NCBI GenBank assembly: GCA_964615365.1
Contig: CAZTOU010000004.1
Span: 1 to 64,000, forward strand
Direction of reading: 5' to 3'
Source of the DNA: CAVXZE01 sp964615365
GTDB taxonomy: Bacteria > Myxococcota_A > UBA9160 > UBA6930
Length of the DNA: 64,000 bases
Both the position numbers and the translations under genes were made by a program. Below are positions 25,890-34,045 of this stretch, piece after piece; the first letter of the stretch is position 1; the number at the start of each line of letters is the position of its first letter. The notes under the pieces were generated by a model. It worked only from the letters and a program-made list of their open reading frames with translations, did no database searches and was not told where the DNA came from.

Positions 25890-27929
25890 ATGGGAGAGAG
25901 CGCACACGCCAATCGGTCTCCTGCCCCCGCGCCGGAGACGCGCCGGGGTGGGGTCGATCCGCAGGCGATCCGGGGCGCCGTACCCCAGGAGCTCTCCGGT
26001 CCGCAGGCATCGCTGCTCTACCGCCTGGGGCTGTTGCTGGTCGCGTTCCTGCTCAAGCCGTTGCTCAGCAGGGCGATCCGCCCGGATCCGAAGCGAGCTC
26101 TCGCCAAGTCGGAGGCGCCGCTGCTCTTCATCCTGGTGCGGAAGATCGCAGAAGCAGCGGGAGCTCCAGTTCCCGATCGCATCGAGATCGACTGCGACGT
26201 CAACGCGTCGGCCGGGCGGCTCCCGGGCGAAGACGGCAAGAAACTCGTCCTCACGATCGGGCTGCCGCTGGTGGCCGGCCTCGAATTGCGACAGCTGGCG
26301 GGAGTCCTCGCCCACGAGTTCGGCCACTTCAGCCAAGGCGCAGGGATGCGTCTCTCCAGCAAGATTCGGGGCATGAACTTCTGGTTCTACCGCCTGGTGT
26401 ACGAGCGCGACAGCTTCGACGAGCACCTCGCATCGGCGCGCGCGGAAGAAAACGTCGTTGCACTGGTCGCCGGCCTCGCCAGCCTGGGCGTGTGGGTGAG
26501 CCGGGGGGTGCTCTGGCTGATGATGCAGATCGGGCACGCCATCAGCTGCAGCTTCATGCGCCAGATGGAGTTCGACGCCGACCGCTACGAGATCGCCCTG
26601 GCGGGGAGCGACACCTTTACCGCGACGGCGCGGGATCTGGGGCTATTGAACTACGCCACCCAGCTCGCCTTCGGCGAGCTGGAGGAAGCCTGGCGAGAGG
26701 GACGTCTGGGAGACGACCTCCCGCTTCTGATCAGCACCAAGGCCAGAGCCCTGCCCGCCGAAGCGAAGGAGGCGGTGGAAAGGCAGATCCTCTCCCTGAC
26801 CACGGGCGTCTTCGACACGCATCCCTGCGACCGAGACCGCATCGTACGCGCCCAGCGGGCGGAGTGCTCGGGAAGCTTCGACCTGGATGCGCCTGCGGCG
26901 GTCGCCTTTTCCGACTTCGACGCCCTCTGCCGCGAGCTCACCCTCGAGTACTACGAGGACGCGCTCGGCCCCGAGGTGCGGGGTACGACGTTGGTCTCGA
27001 CCTCGGATCTGATGGAGCACCGCGATCGCCTCTCCGCCGAGGAAGACCTGGTCGACCGTTACTTCCCCCGGCTGATTCCCTGGGCTCGCCCCTTCGCCCT
27101 GCCGGGCGACGGCGTCCCGCGCCCGGATCGTCCCAAGGAGATCGCGGCGCGCCTCAAGACTCTGCGCGCCGAAATCGGATCCCGCTTCGACGCGGCCGGC
27201 GAGGCCTACGCGCGCTATCTCCGCGAGGATGAGCGCGAGCTCGACGGGAGCTCCGCGGACGCCCTCCTCAGCGCCGGTGTGAAGCCGGATCCCAAGGCCT
27301 TTCATCTGCCAACCCCCGACGAGAGGGGCGTGGCTCGCGCGCGAGAGAGGGCGATCCGTTTGCGCGACGAGGCGGCGCCCGAGCTCGGCGAGTTCGAGGC
27401 CCTCGAGAGTGAGCGCCTGCTCTGCGCCCTCTCGCTCCTCAGGCATCCGAAGGTGAAGGAGCGGCTCGGCGATGCCGCGATGCCGGACGACGAGGTGGCC
27501 GAGCTGGTGACCGCGCTGGCGGGCATCAACGCCAGCATCGGCGCGGTGCGAACCCTCTACGAGGAGCGCCTGCGGCTGGCGACCCTGTTCGCCAACGCCG
27601 AAGGGCGCGAGGAGGACTCGGTGTTCGTGAGCGCCGTGCACGAGCAGGCCGAGAGGGTCTCCGCCGTGCTCGGTCCCCTGGTCGCACAGCTCTCCGAAGT
27701 CCCCTTCCCCTTCGAGCACGGCAAGGACCGACTCTGCGTCGCCGAGCAGGTGCTGCCCGAGGGCCTTCCGCCGGACCATGTCGGCGCCATCGGCCAGGCT
27801 GCCGCCCTGGTGGTCCAGCGGATCATTCCTCTGCACACCCGCATCGTCGCGCGTCTGGTGGCCGCCGCGGAGCCGGTCGAGCAGGTTCTGGGTCTGGCGC
27901 AGCGACCGAAGCAGGGATCGGGCGGCTAG
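25890..27929 (+). CDS. M48 family zinc metallopeptidase (membrane-bound)
   Basis: A 679-residue HtpX/Ste24-type peptidase. The zinc motif HEFGH is at 142-146 in GVLAHEFGHFSQGAGMR, and the third ligand lies in MEFDADRYEIALAG near 229-240. A hydrophobic segment at about 41-60 and another around 185-215 (VVALVAGLASLGVWVSRGVLWLMM is split across this area) would anchor it in the membrane with the active site inside. The 400 residues after the domain are unusually long and helical, without a recognised domain; they may bind substrates. ATG at 25890 follows GGGGGAAGCC. It is divergent from the zinc-ribbon methyltransferase by 187 nt. Confidence 0.85.
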   Translation: MGESAHANRSPAPAPETRRGGVDPQAIRGAVPQELSGPQASLLYRLGLLLVAFLLKPLLSRAIRPDPKRALAKSEAPLLFILVRKIAEAAGAPVPDRIEIDCDVNASAGRLPGEDGKKLVLTIGLPLVAGLELRQLAGVLAHEFGHFSQGAGMRLSSKIRGMNFWFYRLVYERDSFDEHLASARAEENVVALVAGLASLGVWVSRGVLWLMMQIGHAISCSFMRQMEFDADRYEIALAGSDTFTATARDLGLLNYATQLAFGELEEAWREGRLGDDLPLLISTKARALPAEAKEAVERQILSLTTGVFDTHPCDRDRIVRAQRAECSGSFDLDAPAAVAFSDFDALCRELTLEYYEDALGPEVRGTTLVSTSDLMEHRDRLSAEEDLVDRYFPRLIPWARPFALPGDGVPRPDRPKEIAARLKTLRAEIGSRFDAAGEAYARYLREDERELDGSSADALLSAGVKPDPKAFHLPTPDERGVARARERAIRLRDEAAPELGEFEALESERLLCALSLLRHPKVKERLGDAAMPDDEVAELVTALAGINASIGAVRTLYEERLRLATLFANAEGREEDSVFVSAVHEQAERVSAVLGPLVAQLSEVPFPFEHGKDRLCVAEQVLPEGLPPDHVGAIGQAAALVVQRIIPLHTRIVARLVAAAEPVEQVLGLAQRPKQGSGG

Positions 27930-27932
27930 GAG

Positions 27933-28445
27933 TCACCACGCCCCGGTGCGGTCCCCCGAAACCAGCCGCGCGCGCAGGGCCACGATCGGAACGATCCGTG
28001 CGAGGGCACGGAGGTCGGCGTCGCTTCCCTCCATCCTGTATCCCATCAGCCCTGCCACGAACTGGGCGGACCTGGGGTTCCGGCGCCCGTAGTCGAGCAT
28101 GACCTCCTCGGCCTCGGGCGTCTCGAGTCCGTGTCCTTTCACCTCGAGGGTGCGCCCCGCTACCTGGATACGGGCGTGCGGAGTCGCCCGGAGGTTCCGA
28201 TACCAGTGGGATCCCGCACCGAATCCAGAGGCCACGAAGTAGACGTCCTCTTCCGGATCGTGCTTCACCACTTCGAGGACGGTTCGGCGCGTGGCTCCCG
28301 TCTTGCGTCCACGGTGGGTCAGCAGCAGAAAGCGCCGCCCGAGAAGTCGCCCCAGGCCGAGCCGATAGAGCCAGATCGGCGCCCGGTACATCGCGAGGGA
28401 GATACCCGAAGGCCTCCCGACGTCGCGTACCTTCGTGAGTGTCAC
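27933..28445 (-). CDS. Nitroreductase/deazaflavin-dependent oxidoreductase (Ddn-like)
   Basis: A 170-residue split-barrel protein of the F420H2-dependent quinone reductase/nitroreductase family (Ddn in Mycobacterium). Typical motifs are LLLTHRGRKTGATRRTVLE near 40-58, VASGFGAGSHWYRNLRATP near 72-90 and a C-terminal R-N-P-R region. It should transfer hydride from reduced F420 (or a flavin) to a quinone-like substrate. The GTG at 28445 overlaps the stop of the upstream MarR-type gene by 4 nt (GTGA) and has GGAGG in front, so the two are coupled. The frame upstream is shadow. Presence of an F420-type enzyme implies F420 synthesis elsewhere. Confidence 0.85.
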   Translation of the reverse strand: MTLTKVRDVGRPSGISLAMYRAPIWLYRLGLGRLLGRRFLLLTHRGRKTGATRRTVLEVVKHDPEEDVYFVASGFGAGSHWYRNLRATPHARIQVAGRTLEVKGHGLETPEAEEVMLDYGRRNPRSAQFVAGLMGYRMEGSDADLRALARIVPIVALRARLVSGDRTGAW

Positions 28446-28876
28446 GATCGGGCCTCCTCCAGGCTGCGCACGAGCTTGCCCAACAGCCGATGCAGATCCT
28501 TCACCTCCCTGGCCGAGAGACCGGCGATGCCACGCGTGAGCGCGGCTTCCGACGCCGGGCGCGCGGCAACCACGCGGCGGCGCCCCGCCGCGGAAGCTCG
28601 CACGTGCACCTCGCGACCGCGCCGCCGGCCAACCACGAGGCCTGCCCGGCCGAGCTTCCGTGAGAGCGCGTGGGCGTGCTGCCGACTCACCCCCTGAAGG
28701 CGAGCCCACTCGGACTGGCTGAGGCCAGCCGGGAACTCGAGAAGAACAGCCATGGCGATGGCCTCCCCCCTGGATAGCCCCATTGGTGTCACCAGAATCT
28801 CGAGGAGCCCTCCGAAGAGCGCGTGGGCGTGGCCCGTGCGGTCGGCGATTTCCCAGGCAAAGCGGCCGGAGTCCAT
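28442..28876 (-). CDS. MarR/GbsR-type winged-helix transcriptional regulator
   Basis: A regulator of about 144 residues. The winged helix-turn-helix is LSQSEWARLQGVSRQHAHALSRKL followed by the wing GLVVGRRRGREVHV and SAAGRRRVVA; flanking helices would make the dimer. It overlaps the downstream Ddn-like gene by 4 nt. Two in-frame ATGs exist, at 28882 and 28876. A 21-bp inverted repeat starts one base upstream of the first, and a TTGACG-17-GACAAT promoter would place the mRNA start about at 28876, so I use the second ATG (leaderless). The regulator very likely represses itself and the divergent membrane protein; the ligand is unknown. Confidence 0.82.
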   Translation of the reverse strand: MDSGRFAWEIADRTGHAHALFGGLLEILVTPMGLSRGEAIAMAVLLEFPAGLSQSEWARLQGVSRQHAHALSRKLGRAGLVVGRRRGREVHVRASAAGRRRVVAARPASEAALTRGIAGLSAREVKDLHRLLGKLVRSLEEARS

Positions 28877-28882
28877 CTCCAT

Positions 28883-28903
28883 ATTGTCAACTAGATTGAC
28901 AAT
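28883..28903. promoter_or_regulatory. Operator: perfect 8-bp inverted repeat between divergent genes
   Basis: ATTGTCAA at 28883-28890 and its exact complement TTGACAAT at 28896-28903 flank the 5-nt spacer CTAGA. The site is AT-rich in GC-rich surroundings, sits between the MarR-type gene and the divergent membrane protein gene, and overlaps the probable -35 of the plus-strand promoter and -10 of the minus-strand promoter. Size and symmetry match MarR-family operators, so binding would block both. Confidence 0.75.
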
Positions 28904-28911
28904 TTCGTCAA
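28883..28911 (-). promoter_or_regulatory. Candidate promoter for MarR-type regulator
   Basis: On the minus strand TTGACG (28911-28906) and GACAAT (28888-28883) are 17 nt apart. The -10 coincides with one operator arm. A normal start distance falls near the ATG at 28876, giving a leaderless transcript. Confidence 0.4.
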
Positions 28912-28924
28912 GCCCGTCTACCGT
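28896..28924 (+). promoter_or_regulatory. Candidate promoter for divergent membrane protein
   Basis: A perfect -35 TTGACA (28896-28901) is followed after 17 nt by TACCGT (28919-28924), a weak -10. Transcription would begin near 28931, about 20 nt before the GTG at 28952. The -35 is one arm of the operator. Confidence 0.5.
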
Positions 28925-28951
28925 TTCGATCGCGGCCGGGAGGCGCCTAGG

Positions 28952-29551
28952 GTGAATGCGGAATCGAATGCAGAATCGGACTGGCACTACCCGGAGCCGA
29001 GACCGGGCCTCGCGGGGCAATGGGACCGATTCATCGGACCGGGGGCGACGGCCTCGGAGCGGCTGATCGCCCTGCTGCCGGCCTCCCTCGGCGCGCTCGC
29101 CATCATCGCCTACGCGCTCTTCTGCGATCTCGAATGGAGCTGCCTCCAGTACGTCGTTGCCGCGGCACTGGCCTTCGACATCGTCGGTGGTGTGGCCACG
29201 AACGCCACCTCCAGTGCCAAGCGCTGGTACCACCGACCCGGCCAGACGGCGACGAGGCATCTGGGCTTCACTGCCCTGCACCTGGTTCATCTGGTCCTGG
29301 TGGCCTGGCTGTTCCGCGATCTGGATCTGGTCTATGTGGCCGTGGTGTTCGGCTACCTGATGCTGGCCGCCCTGCTGGTGTTATCGGCCCCACTGAGGAT
29401 TCAGAGGAGCACGGCATTGCTGCTGGCCTGTGGCGCCATTCTCCTATCGGAGTACGGCTTCTCTCCCACGCCGGGCCTCGAGTGGTTCATTCCGCTCTTC
29501 TTCATCAAGCTGCTCGTGAGTCACCTGACGCTCGAGGAGCCCTACCTGTAA
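28952..29551 (+). CDS. Uncharacterised multi-pass membrane protein
   Basis: A 199-residue integral membrane protein with five or six hydrophobic segments by eye (about 38-58, 64-80, 103-122, 126-146, 152-166, 174-192). A soluble N-terminus has WHYPEPRPGLAGQWDRFIGPG, and the loop TNATSSAKRWYHRPGQ between the second and third segments is basic. I do not recognise the family. GTG at 28952 is the only reasonable start, with GGGAGG about 8 nt upstream. It is transcribed divergently from the MarR-type regulator across an operator that overlaps its -35, so it is a prime regulatory target. A transport or stress role is plausible only by context. Confidence 0.7.
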   Translation: MNAESNAESDWHYPEPRPGLAGQWDRFIGPGATASERLIALLPASLGALAIIAYALFCDLEWSCLQYVVAAALAFDIVGGVATNATSSAKRWYHRPGQTATRHLGFTALHLVHLVLVAWLFRDLDLVYVAVVFGYLMLAALLVLSAPLRIQRSTALLLACGAILLSEYGFSPTPGLEWFIPLFFIKLLVSHLTLEEPYL

Positions 29552-29695
29552 GTCGCTGTGAGTCCCGTTCTCGGACCCGAGCATCCATGTGGCAGGCGCA
29601 TCGCTCGCGGGCGCAGAGACGACCCGCCGCTTGTATTGCGGGTCTCATGTCGTATCCTCGACTTCCTGGACGATCGAGAGGAAGAGAGAGGGAAC

Positions 29696-30160
29696 GTGAG
29701 CAACCGGACGGCGAACTTCAAGACATCCGAGGGCGATTTTCAGATCGAGCTGATGGAGGACAAGGCGCCGAAGACGACGGCGAACTTCATCAAGCTCGCG
29801 GAAGACGGCTTCTACAATGGTCTGATCTTTCATCGGGTCATCGTCGATTTCATGATCCAGGGCGGATGTCCCGACGGTACGGGGCGCGGCGGACCGGGCC
29901 ACACGATCCCGGATGAATTCCACGACGAGCTGAAGCACGATGCTCCGGGCATCCTGTCCATGGCCAACGCCGGGCCGAATACCGGCGGCTCGCAGTTCTT
30001 CATTACCCTGGCGCCGACCAACTGGCTCGACGGAAAGCACGCCGTCTTCGGCAAGGTGACCAGCGGCATGGATCGCGTCGAGAAGATCGGGCAGGTCAAG
30101 ACGGGCGCGAACGACCGGCCGGTGAGCGACGTGACGATTTCGGAGGTGACCGTCGGCTAG
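29696..30160 (+). CDS. Peptidyl-prolyl cis-trans isomerase, cyclophilin type
   Basis: A 154-residue single-domain cyclophilin that speeds proline isomerisation during folding. The active-site segments are present: FHRVIVDFMIQGG (catalytic Arg), DEFHDELKHDAPGILSMANAGPNTGGSQFFIT, and LDGKHAVFGKV. The length and lack of signal peptide indicate the cytoplasmic bacterial form (PpiB-like). GTG at 29696 is chosen because the family N-terminus begins there and GAGAGGGA precedes it. It stands alone; a GC-rich hairpin separates it from the convergent acetyltransferase gene. Confidence 0.93.
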   Translation: MSNRTANFKTSEGDFQIELMEDKAPKTTANFIKLAEDGFYNGLIFHRVIVDFMIQGGCPDGTGRGGPGHTIPDEFHDELKHDAPGILSMANAGPNTGGSQFFITLAPTNWLDGKHAVFGKVTSGMDRVEKIGQVKTGANDRPVSDVTISEVTVG

Positions 30161-30172
30161 CCCCACCGGGCT

Positions 30173-30188
30173 CTCGGGCGTGCCCGAG
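30173..30188. terminator. Short GC hairpin between convergent genes
   Basis: CTCGGG (30173-30178) and CCCGAG (30183-30188) form a 6-bp stem with a CGTG loop, between the cyclophilin stop and the acetyltransferase stop. There is no U-run, so it is at best a weak or bidirectional terminator. Confidence 0.3.
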
Positions 30189-30193
30189 GCCGT

Positions 30194-30886
30194 CTACCAG
30201 CCCGGAGGGACGTCCGGGGCCCAGGCGATCGCGAGCAGCGCATCACCGCGGTCGCGGTCGACCGGCTCGAAGAGCTCCCATTCGTGGGGCTCGACGTCCT
30301 GGTCGATGTCCGGCGAGCCGATCGGCTCGCCGGAGCCGATGCAGACGAAGGTCTCCGGATCGAAGCCGTGGACGCCGTAGGCCGCGGCGATCGCCTGGCC
30401 CACCTCCTGCTGCCAGGGCGTGGGTCGGTGCCCTACTCTCGGCAACACCGTCGGGATCTGCGCGATGGTGCGCAGCGCCGCCGGATGCGCCATCCGTCCG
30501 CAGAACAGGCGCCGCGGCGCCTCAGGCATTCCCTGCGCGGTGAACGCACGCCGTTCGAGCTCACCAAAGAGTCCCCGGCGGCGGTGCTCCTTCCGGACGC
30601 AGCAGATGCCCGCCAGGCTCACCACCTGGCCGGGGAGACGAGGAAGATCCATCACTCGCGTCTCGGCGAGTGCGAAGCCCACGGGCCTCCCCTCCTGATG
30701 GGCCAGGGCGGCCCAGCGGAGCGTCTGCAGCGACTTCTCGAGGAAAGAGGGGTTGGCCTGCCGGTAGCTCGACTGGAACAGACTGAGCAGCGCTCTCCGC
30801 TCCTCCTCGGAGAGGGCAGCCGTCTCCTTGAGTGTCAGGTCGAGTCCGGAGAGATCGCGAGGCACGGTCGCGGCAGGATACAACAC
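30194..30886 (-). CDS. GNAT-type acetyltransferase
   Basis: A protein of about 230 residues with a GNAT core: strand VVSLAGICCVRKEHRRRGLFGELERRAF (about 87-114, containing the acetyl-CoA pyrophosphate loop R-R-R-G-L-F-G), preceded by GFALAETRVMDLP. The N-terminal region LTLKETAALSEEERRALLSLF matches families acting on small molecules or proteins; the C-terminal 90 residues (HGFDPETFVCIGSGEPIGSP...) are not recognised. Substrate unknown. Start GTG at 30886 is uncertain, without a good Shine-Dalgarno; TTG at 30883 is an alternative. It is divergent from the UPF0047 gene. Confidence 0.7.
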   Translation of the reverse strand: MLYPAATVPRDLSGLDLTLKETAALSEEERRALLSLFQSSYRQANPSFLEKSLQTLRWAALAHQEGRPVGFALAETRVMDLPRLPGQVVSLAGICCVRKEHRRRGLFGELERRAFTAQGMPEAPRRLFCGRMAHPAALRTIAQIPTVLPRVGHRPTPWQQEVGQAIAAAYGVHGFDPETFVCIGSGEPIGSPDIDQDVEPHEWELFEPVDRDRGDALLAIAWAPDVPPGW

Positions 30887-30984
30887 GGCGGTCGAATCGC
30901 TGCGCCTCGAACGCCACCGCGCGGGAGCTGGCCGCGCCGCTTCGCAGCGGCCGACGCATCCGAAATGCGCAATATTCCCGGGCG

Positions 30985-31398
30985 ATGAAGGTCTACACGT
31001 CCACGATCCAGGTGGCCACCCGCCGACCGCGCGAGCTGGTCGACATCACCGAGTCCGCGCGGGAGGAGGTACGCAAGTCGGGAATCGAAACGGGTCTCTG
31101 CGCTCTCTACGCCCACGGTGCGACGGCGGCGCTGATGATCCAGGAGAACGCCGATCCCCAGGTGGCCGAAGACGTGCTCGATTGTCTCGACCGGCTGGTG
31201 CCCGCCGGGGGCTGGCGCCACGATCGCATCGACGACAACGGTGCGGCCCACATCCAGGCGGGGATCGTCGGGCCGAGCGAGGCGATCCCGGTCCGGGACG
31301 GCGTACTTGCGCTGTCCCGGTGGCAGAACCTCTTTCTCTGTGATTTCGATGGTCCGCGCCGGGCCCGTCGCGTGCTGGTCACGATTACCGGCGAGTAG
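30985..31398 (+). CDS. UPF0047/YjbQ family protein
   Basis: A 137-residue protein of the YjbQ family, widely conserved and reported to have secondary thiamine-phosphate synthase activity in some bacteria. Family signatures: HGATAALMIQENADPQVAEDVLDCL (split here by position near 37-61), AAHIQAGIVGPSEAIPV and DGVLALSRWQNLFLCDFDGPRRARRVLVTI. The His and Glu pairs for the predicted metal site are present. The ATG at 30985 is chosen because homology begins exactly there. It converges with the spermidine-synthase-like gene across a perfect 8-bp hairpin. Confidence 0.9.
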   Translation: MKVYTSTIQVATRRPRELVDITESAREEVRKSGIETGLCALYAHGATAALMIQENADPQVAEDVLDCLDRLVPAGGWRHDRIDDNGAAHIQAGIVGPSEAIPVRDGVLALSRWQNLFLCDFDGPRRARRVLVTITGE

Positions 31399-31414
31399 GA
31401 GCGACGAGGCGCGA

Positions 31415-31436
31415 CCGGAAGCAGATCGGCTTCCGG
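31415..31436. terminator. Perfect 8-bp hairpin between convergent genes
   Basis: CCGGAAGC (31415-31422) and GCTTCCGG (31429-31436) are exact complements with a 6-nt loop. It lies between the UPF0047 stop and the stop of the spermidine-synthase-like gene (31438-31440). No U-run follows in either direction; a bidirectional terminator is plausible. Confidence 0.45.
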
Positions 31437-31437
31437 G

Positions 31438-33963
31438 CTATCGGGCCCGGGGCAGGCGCCTGGCTGGCCTGCCCAGGATGGCGCGGTGTTGGGTTCTCAC
31501 GTAGCGCTGATAGCGGACACGCGCCGCCTCGAGCTGCTCCAGGGTCGCCTGTCGGGTGGATTCGTCCGCTCCCACGAAATCGAAGAGATAGGCGGGCGAC
31601 TCCGCCCCCATCTCCAGCCGGAAGGTGCGGCCCCAGACCTTCGCCATGGCCTTGCGCCGGTCGTAGGACTGATGCGTGTTGTAGACGAAGACCCCGTACC
31701 CCGACTCGTCCGACCGCGGAATCGAGAAATCCACGAAGGTGCGATCGTCGGTCACCGGCGGAACGTCACCCACGTAGCGTCGAAGCCCCTTGGGGCCGAG
31801 CAGATGGCGGACGAGCACGTCCATCGGACCGAGCTTCATCCTCCCGAGGTCTTCCTGGACGGAGGGCCGAGCAGCGCGCTCGAAGAACTCCTCCGGATCG
31901 ATCTGGATTGGCTGTGGCGAGCCCACCAGAACCAGCGACACGAAGTTGCTTCCGCTCCACAGGCTGGCGTGCGGGAAGACGTCCTGAAATGCCCTGATCA
32001 CCATTCTCTGTTCATACTCGGGCATGAGCGCCGAGAACCACTGGCAGACGATGCCGTTCTCGGAGAGACTATCCCGAGCCAGCTCGTAGAAATCGCGGGT
32101 GTAGAGGTTCACGACCCCGGCCTGGTGCAGCTCCGGCGGCTCGAGCTGAATGACGTCGAAGGTCTTGCGCGACCGAAGCAGATAGTTGCGTCCGTCGTCG
32201 ACGTGAACCTGCAGGTTCGACGTCTGCAGGACCCCACGGTTGGTAGGGAAGAGAGGCGCAGCCTCGAGAGCGCCAGGGCTGAGTTCGACGCACACCAGCT
32301 CGTTCGGCTCCCAATACGCCAGAGCCGACAGCGTGTTGCCCACGCCGAAGCAGATCGACAGGACCGACGCAGGATCGGGATGCAGGAGCATCGGGATGTG
32401 CCCCGAGAGGCGGTTGGTGAAGTCCGTTCCCGTCCCGGCGGTACCTCGACCGTCCGAATAGAAGATCGTGCGCGCCCCATCTTCTTTCTCGAAGACGAGG
32501 ACGTTGTCGCTCACATCCTCCTTGTAGAAGACGATCTTGCCGCCGAAGCTCTCGTAGTAGCTGCGATAGATGTCCCGTTCCACGGTGCTGAGGAAGACGA
32601 CGATTGCGACAGCGGCCAACGCCCCGGCCAGGGCGTGGGTCCACAGCGCGCGCCGGAAGAGCAGCAGCGCGAACGCCGCCAGCAGATTGCAGAAGATGCC
32701 GATGGCGAATGCGTTTCGGAGGCCCACCCATTCGATCAAGAAGAATCCCGTCAGGACCGGGCCGATGATGTTTCCGACCGTGAGATAGGCGTAGGCCCGA
32801 CCCGTCACCTCGCCGATCTCGTCCCGGCTCGAAGCGAGAAGTGCGGTGGCGATGGGAAAGGTCATCCCCATCAGCAACGTGGGAATGAACACGACCGACA
32901 TGGCCGAGACGGCGACGGTGGACATGGCGGCCGCCCAACTGTCCGTGCCCGTCACGCTGGTGAGAGCATTCAGCACCGTGGGCAGCTCACCGGTCAGTGG
33001 AATCGAGATCCAGACGCTGGCTCCCAGGAGGAGCTGGACGAGACCGAGCTGCCGGCGACCGGTGAGCCGCCGGGAGAAGGAGGCGTACAGCAGACTACCG
33101 AGGCCAGTGCCCAGCAGGAACACGATCAGGATGCTGCTGAACGCGTAGGTCGAGTTGTGCGTGTAGAGGAGAAGGCTCCGGTTCCAGAGCACTTCGTAGG
33201 AGAGGGCTGTGTAGCCGGAGACGAACAGCGTAAGCGAGACGAGAGACATCCCGGGCCGCCGTTCACGAGTGACGACGGGGGTGGGCTCCGCGGTTGCCGA
33301 TGGGGGCCGGGGGAGGACCGCGCGTCGCGAGAGGGCCAATGCCGCGATCGCGATGACCAGATTGAAGGACAGCGCGACAAGCGTGGTGCGAAGGATCCCC
33401 AGGTCCTTCAGCAGCCAGAAGCCGGCGAGCGCCGTCCCGACCATGCCTCCCAGGGTGTTGATCCCATAGAGCCATCCGATCGAGGTCCCGACCCGGCCCT
33501 CGCCATGGCGGAGGAGGCCCGCTAGCACCGGCAGGGTGCCACCCATGAGACCCGTCGGGACCGCGAGCAAGAGGAACGTCACCATGAAACGCGCGAGGTT
33601 GAGCGCCGCCGGTGCGTCGGTGAGGAACCCGTAACCAACGCTGTAGAGATAGGGCAGCAGGTCCTCGAGCACGAAATACAGCAGGAAAGTGTAGGCAATG
33701 ATGCCGAACTCGAACCACGCGTACACGCGAAGCGGGTTCCGAATCCGTCGGCTTCGGCGTCCGACCAGATAGGCACCCACCGAAAGGCCAAACATGTAGG
33801 CGGAGAGCACTGCGCTGACCGCATACACGCTGATGCCGTAGGAGAGCACGAGCTGTCGGACCCATACGGTCTCGTACGCCAAGGCGCAGAGGCCGGAGCC
33901 GAAGAAGAGCATCAGGGCCAATCGGAACTGCCCGGCTTGCTCGATTTGCCGTGAGTCGGTCAT
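31438..33963 (-). CDS. Membrane protein fused to spermidine-synthase-like domain (paralog A)
   Basis: An 841-residue fusion. Residues about 10-460 hold many hydrophobic segments in two repeats that start alike (GSGLCALAYETVWVRQLVLSYG at 22-43 and FVSGYTALSYEVLWNRSLLLY near 250), as in MFS-like spermidine-synthase fusions. Residues about 490-780 form a Rossmann methyltransferase-like domain. Its nucleotide loop reads SICFGVGNTLSAL instead of the GGGDG of true spermidine synthases, and the catalytic Asp motif is replaced by QLEPPELHQAGVVNLYTRDFY. Polyamine synthesis is therefore doubtful. ATG at 33963 is the natural start. Two paralogs occur at 52609 and 55550. Confidence 0.85.
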   Translation of the reverse strand: MTDSRQIEQAGQFRLALMLFFGSGLCALAYETVWVRQLVLSYGISVYAVSAVLSAYMFGLSVGAYLVGRRSRRIRNPLRVYAWFEFGIIAYTFLLYFVLEDLLPYLYSVGYGFLTDAPAALNLARFMVTFLLLAVPTGLMGGTLPVLAGLLRHGEGRVGTSIGWLYGINTLGGMVGTALAGFWLLKDLGILRTTLVALSFNLVIAIAALALSRRAVLPRPPSATAEPTPVVTRERRPGMSLVSLTLFVSGYTALSYEVLWNRSLLLYTHNSTYAFSSILIVFLLGTGLGSLLYASFSRRLTGRRQLGLVQLLLGASVWISIPLTGELPTVLNALTSVTGTDSWAAAMSTVAVSAMSVVFIPTLLMGMTFPIATALLASSRDEIGEVTGRAYAYLTVGNIIGPVLTGFFLIEWVGLRNAFAIGIFCNLLAAFALLLFRRALWTHALAGALAAVAIVVFLSTVERDIYRSYYESFGGKIVFYKEDVSDNVLVFEKEDGARTIFYSDGRGTAGTGTDFTNRLSGHIPMLLHPDPASVLSICFGVGNTLSALAYWEPNELVCVELSPGALEAAPLFPTNRGVLQTSNLQVHVDDGRNYLLRSRKTFDVIQLEPPELHQAGVVNLYTRDFYELARDSLSENGIVCQWFSALMPEYEQRMVIRAFQDVFPHASLWSGSNFVSLVLVGSPQPIQIDPEEFFERAARPSVQEDLGRMKLGPMDVLVRHLLGPKGLRRYVGDVPPVTDDRTFVDFSIPRSDESGYGVFVYNTHQSYDRRKAMAKVWGRTFRLEMGAESPAYLFDFVGADESTRQATLEQLEAARVRYQRYVRTQHRAILGRPARRLPRAR

Positions 33964-34045
33964 GGCCCCGATGCTGGTTCGCTCACCCAGGAAGAAGAGA
34001 TCGCCCCGGAGGGAGGGCTAACATACCGTTGTGCTCGTCATCGGG

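Noticed and set aside
31438..33963. Functional spermidine synthase
   Set aside because: The GGGDG loop and catalytic Asp are replaced and no speD or related polyamine gene is nearby.
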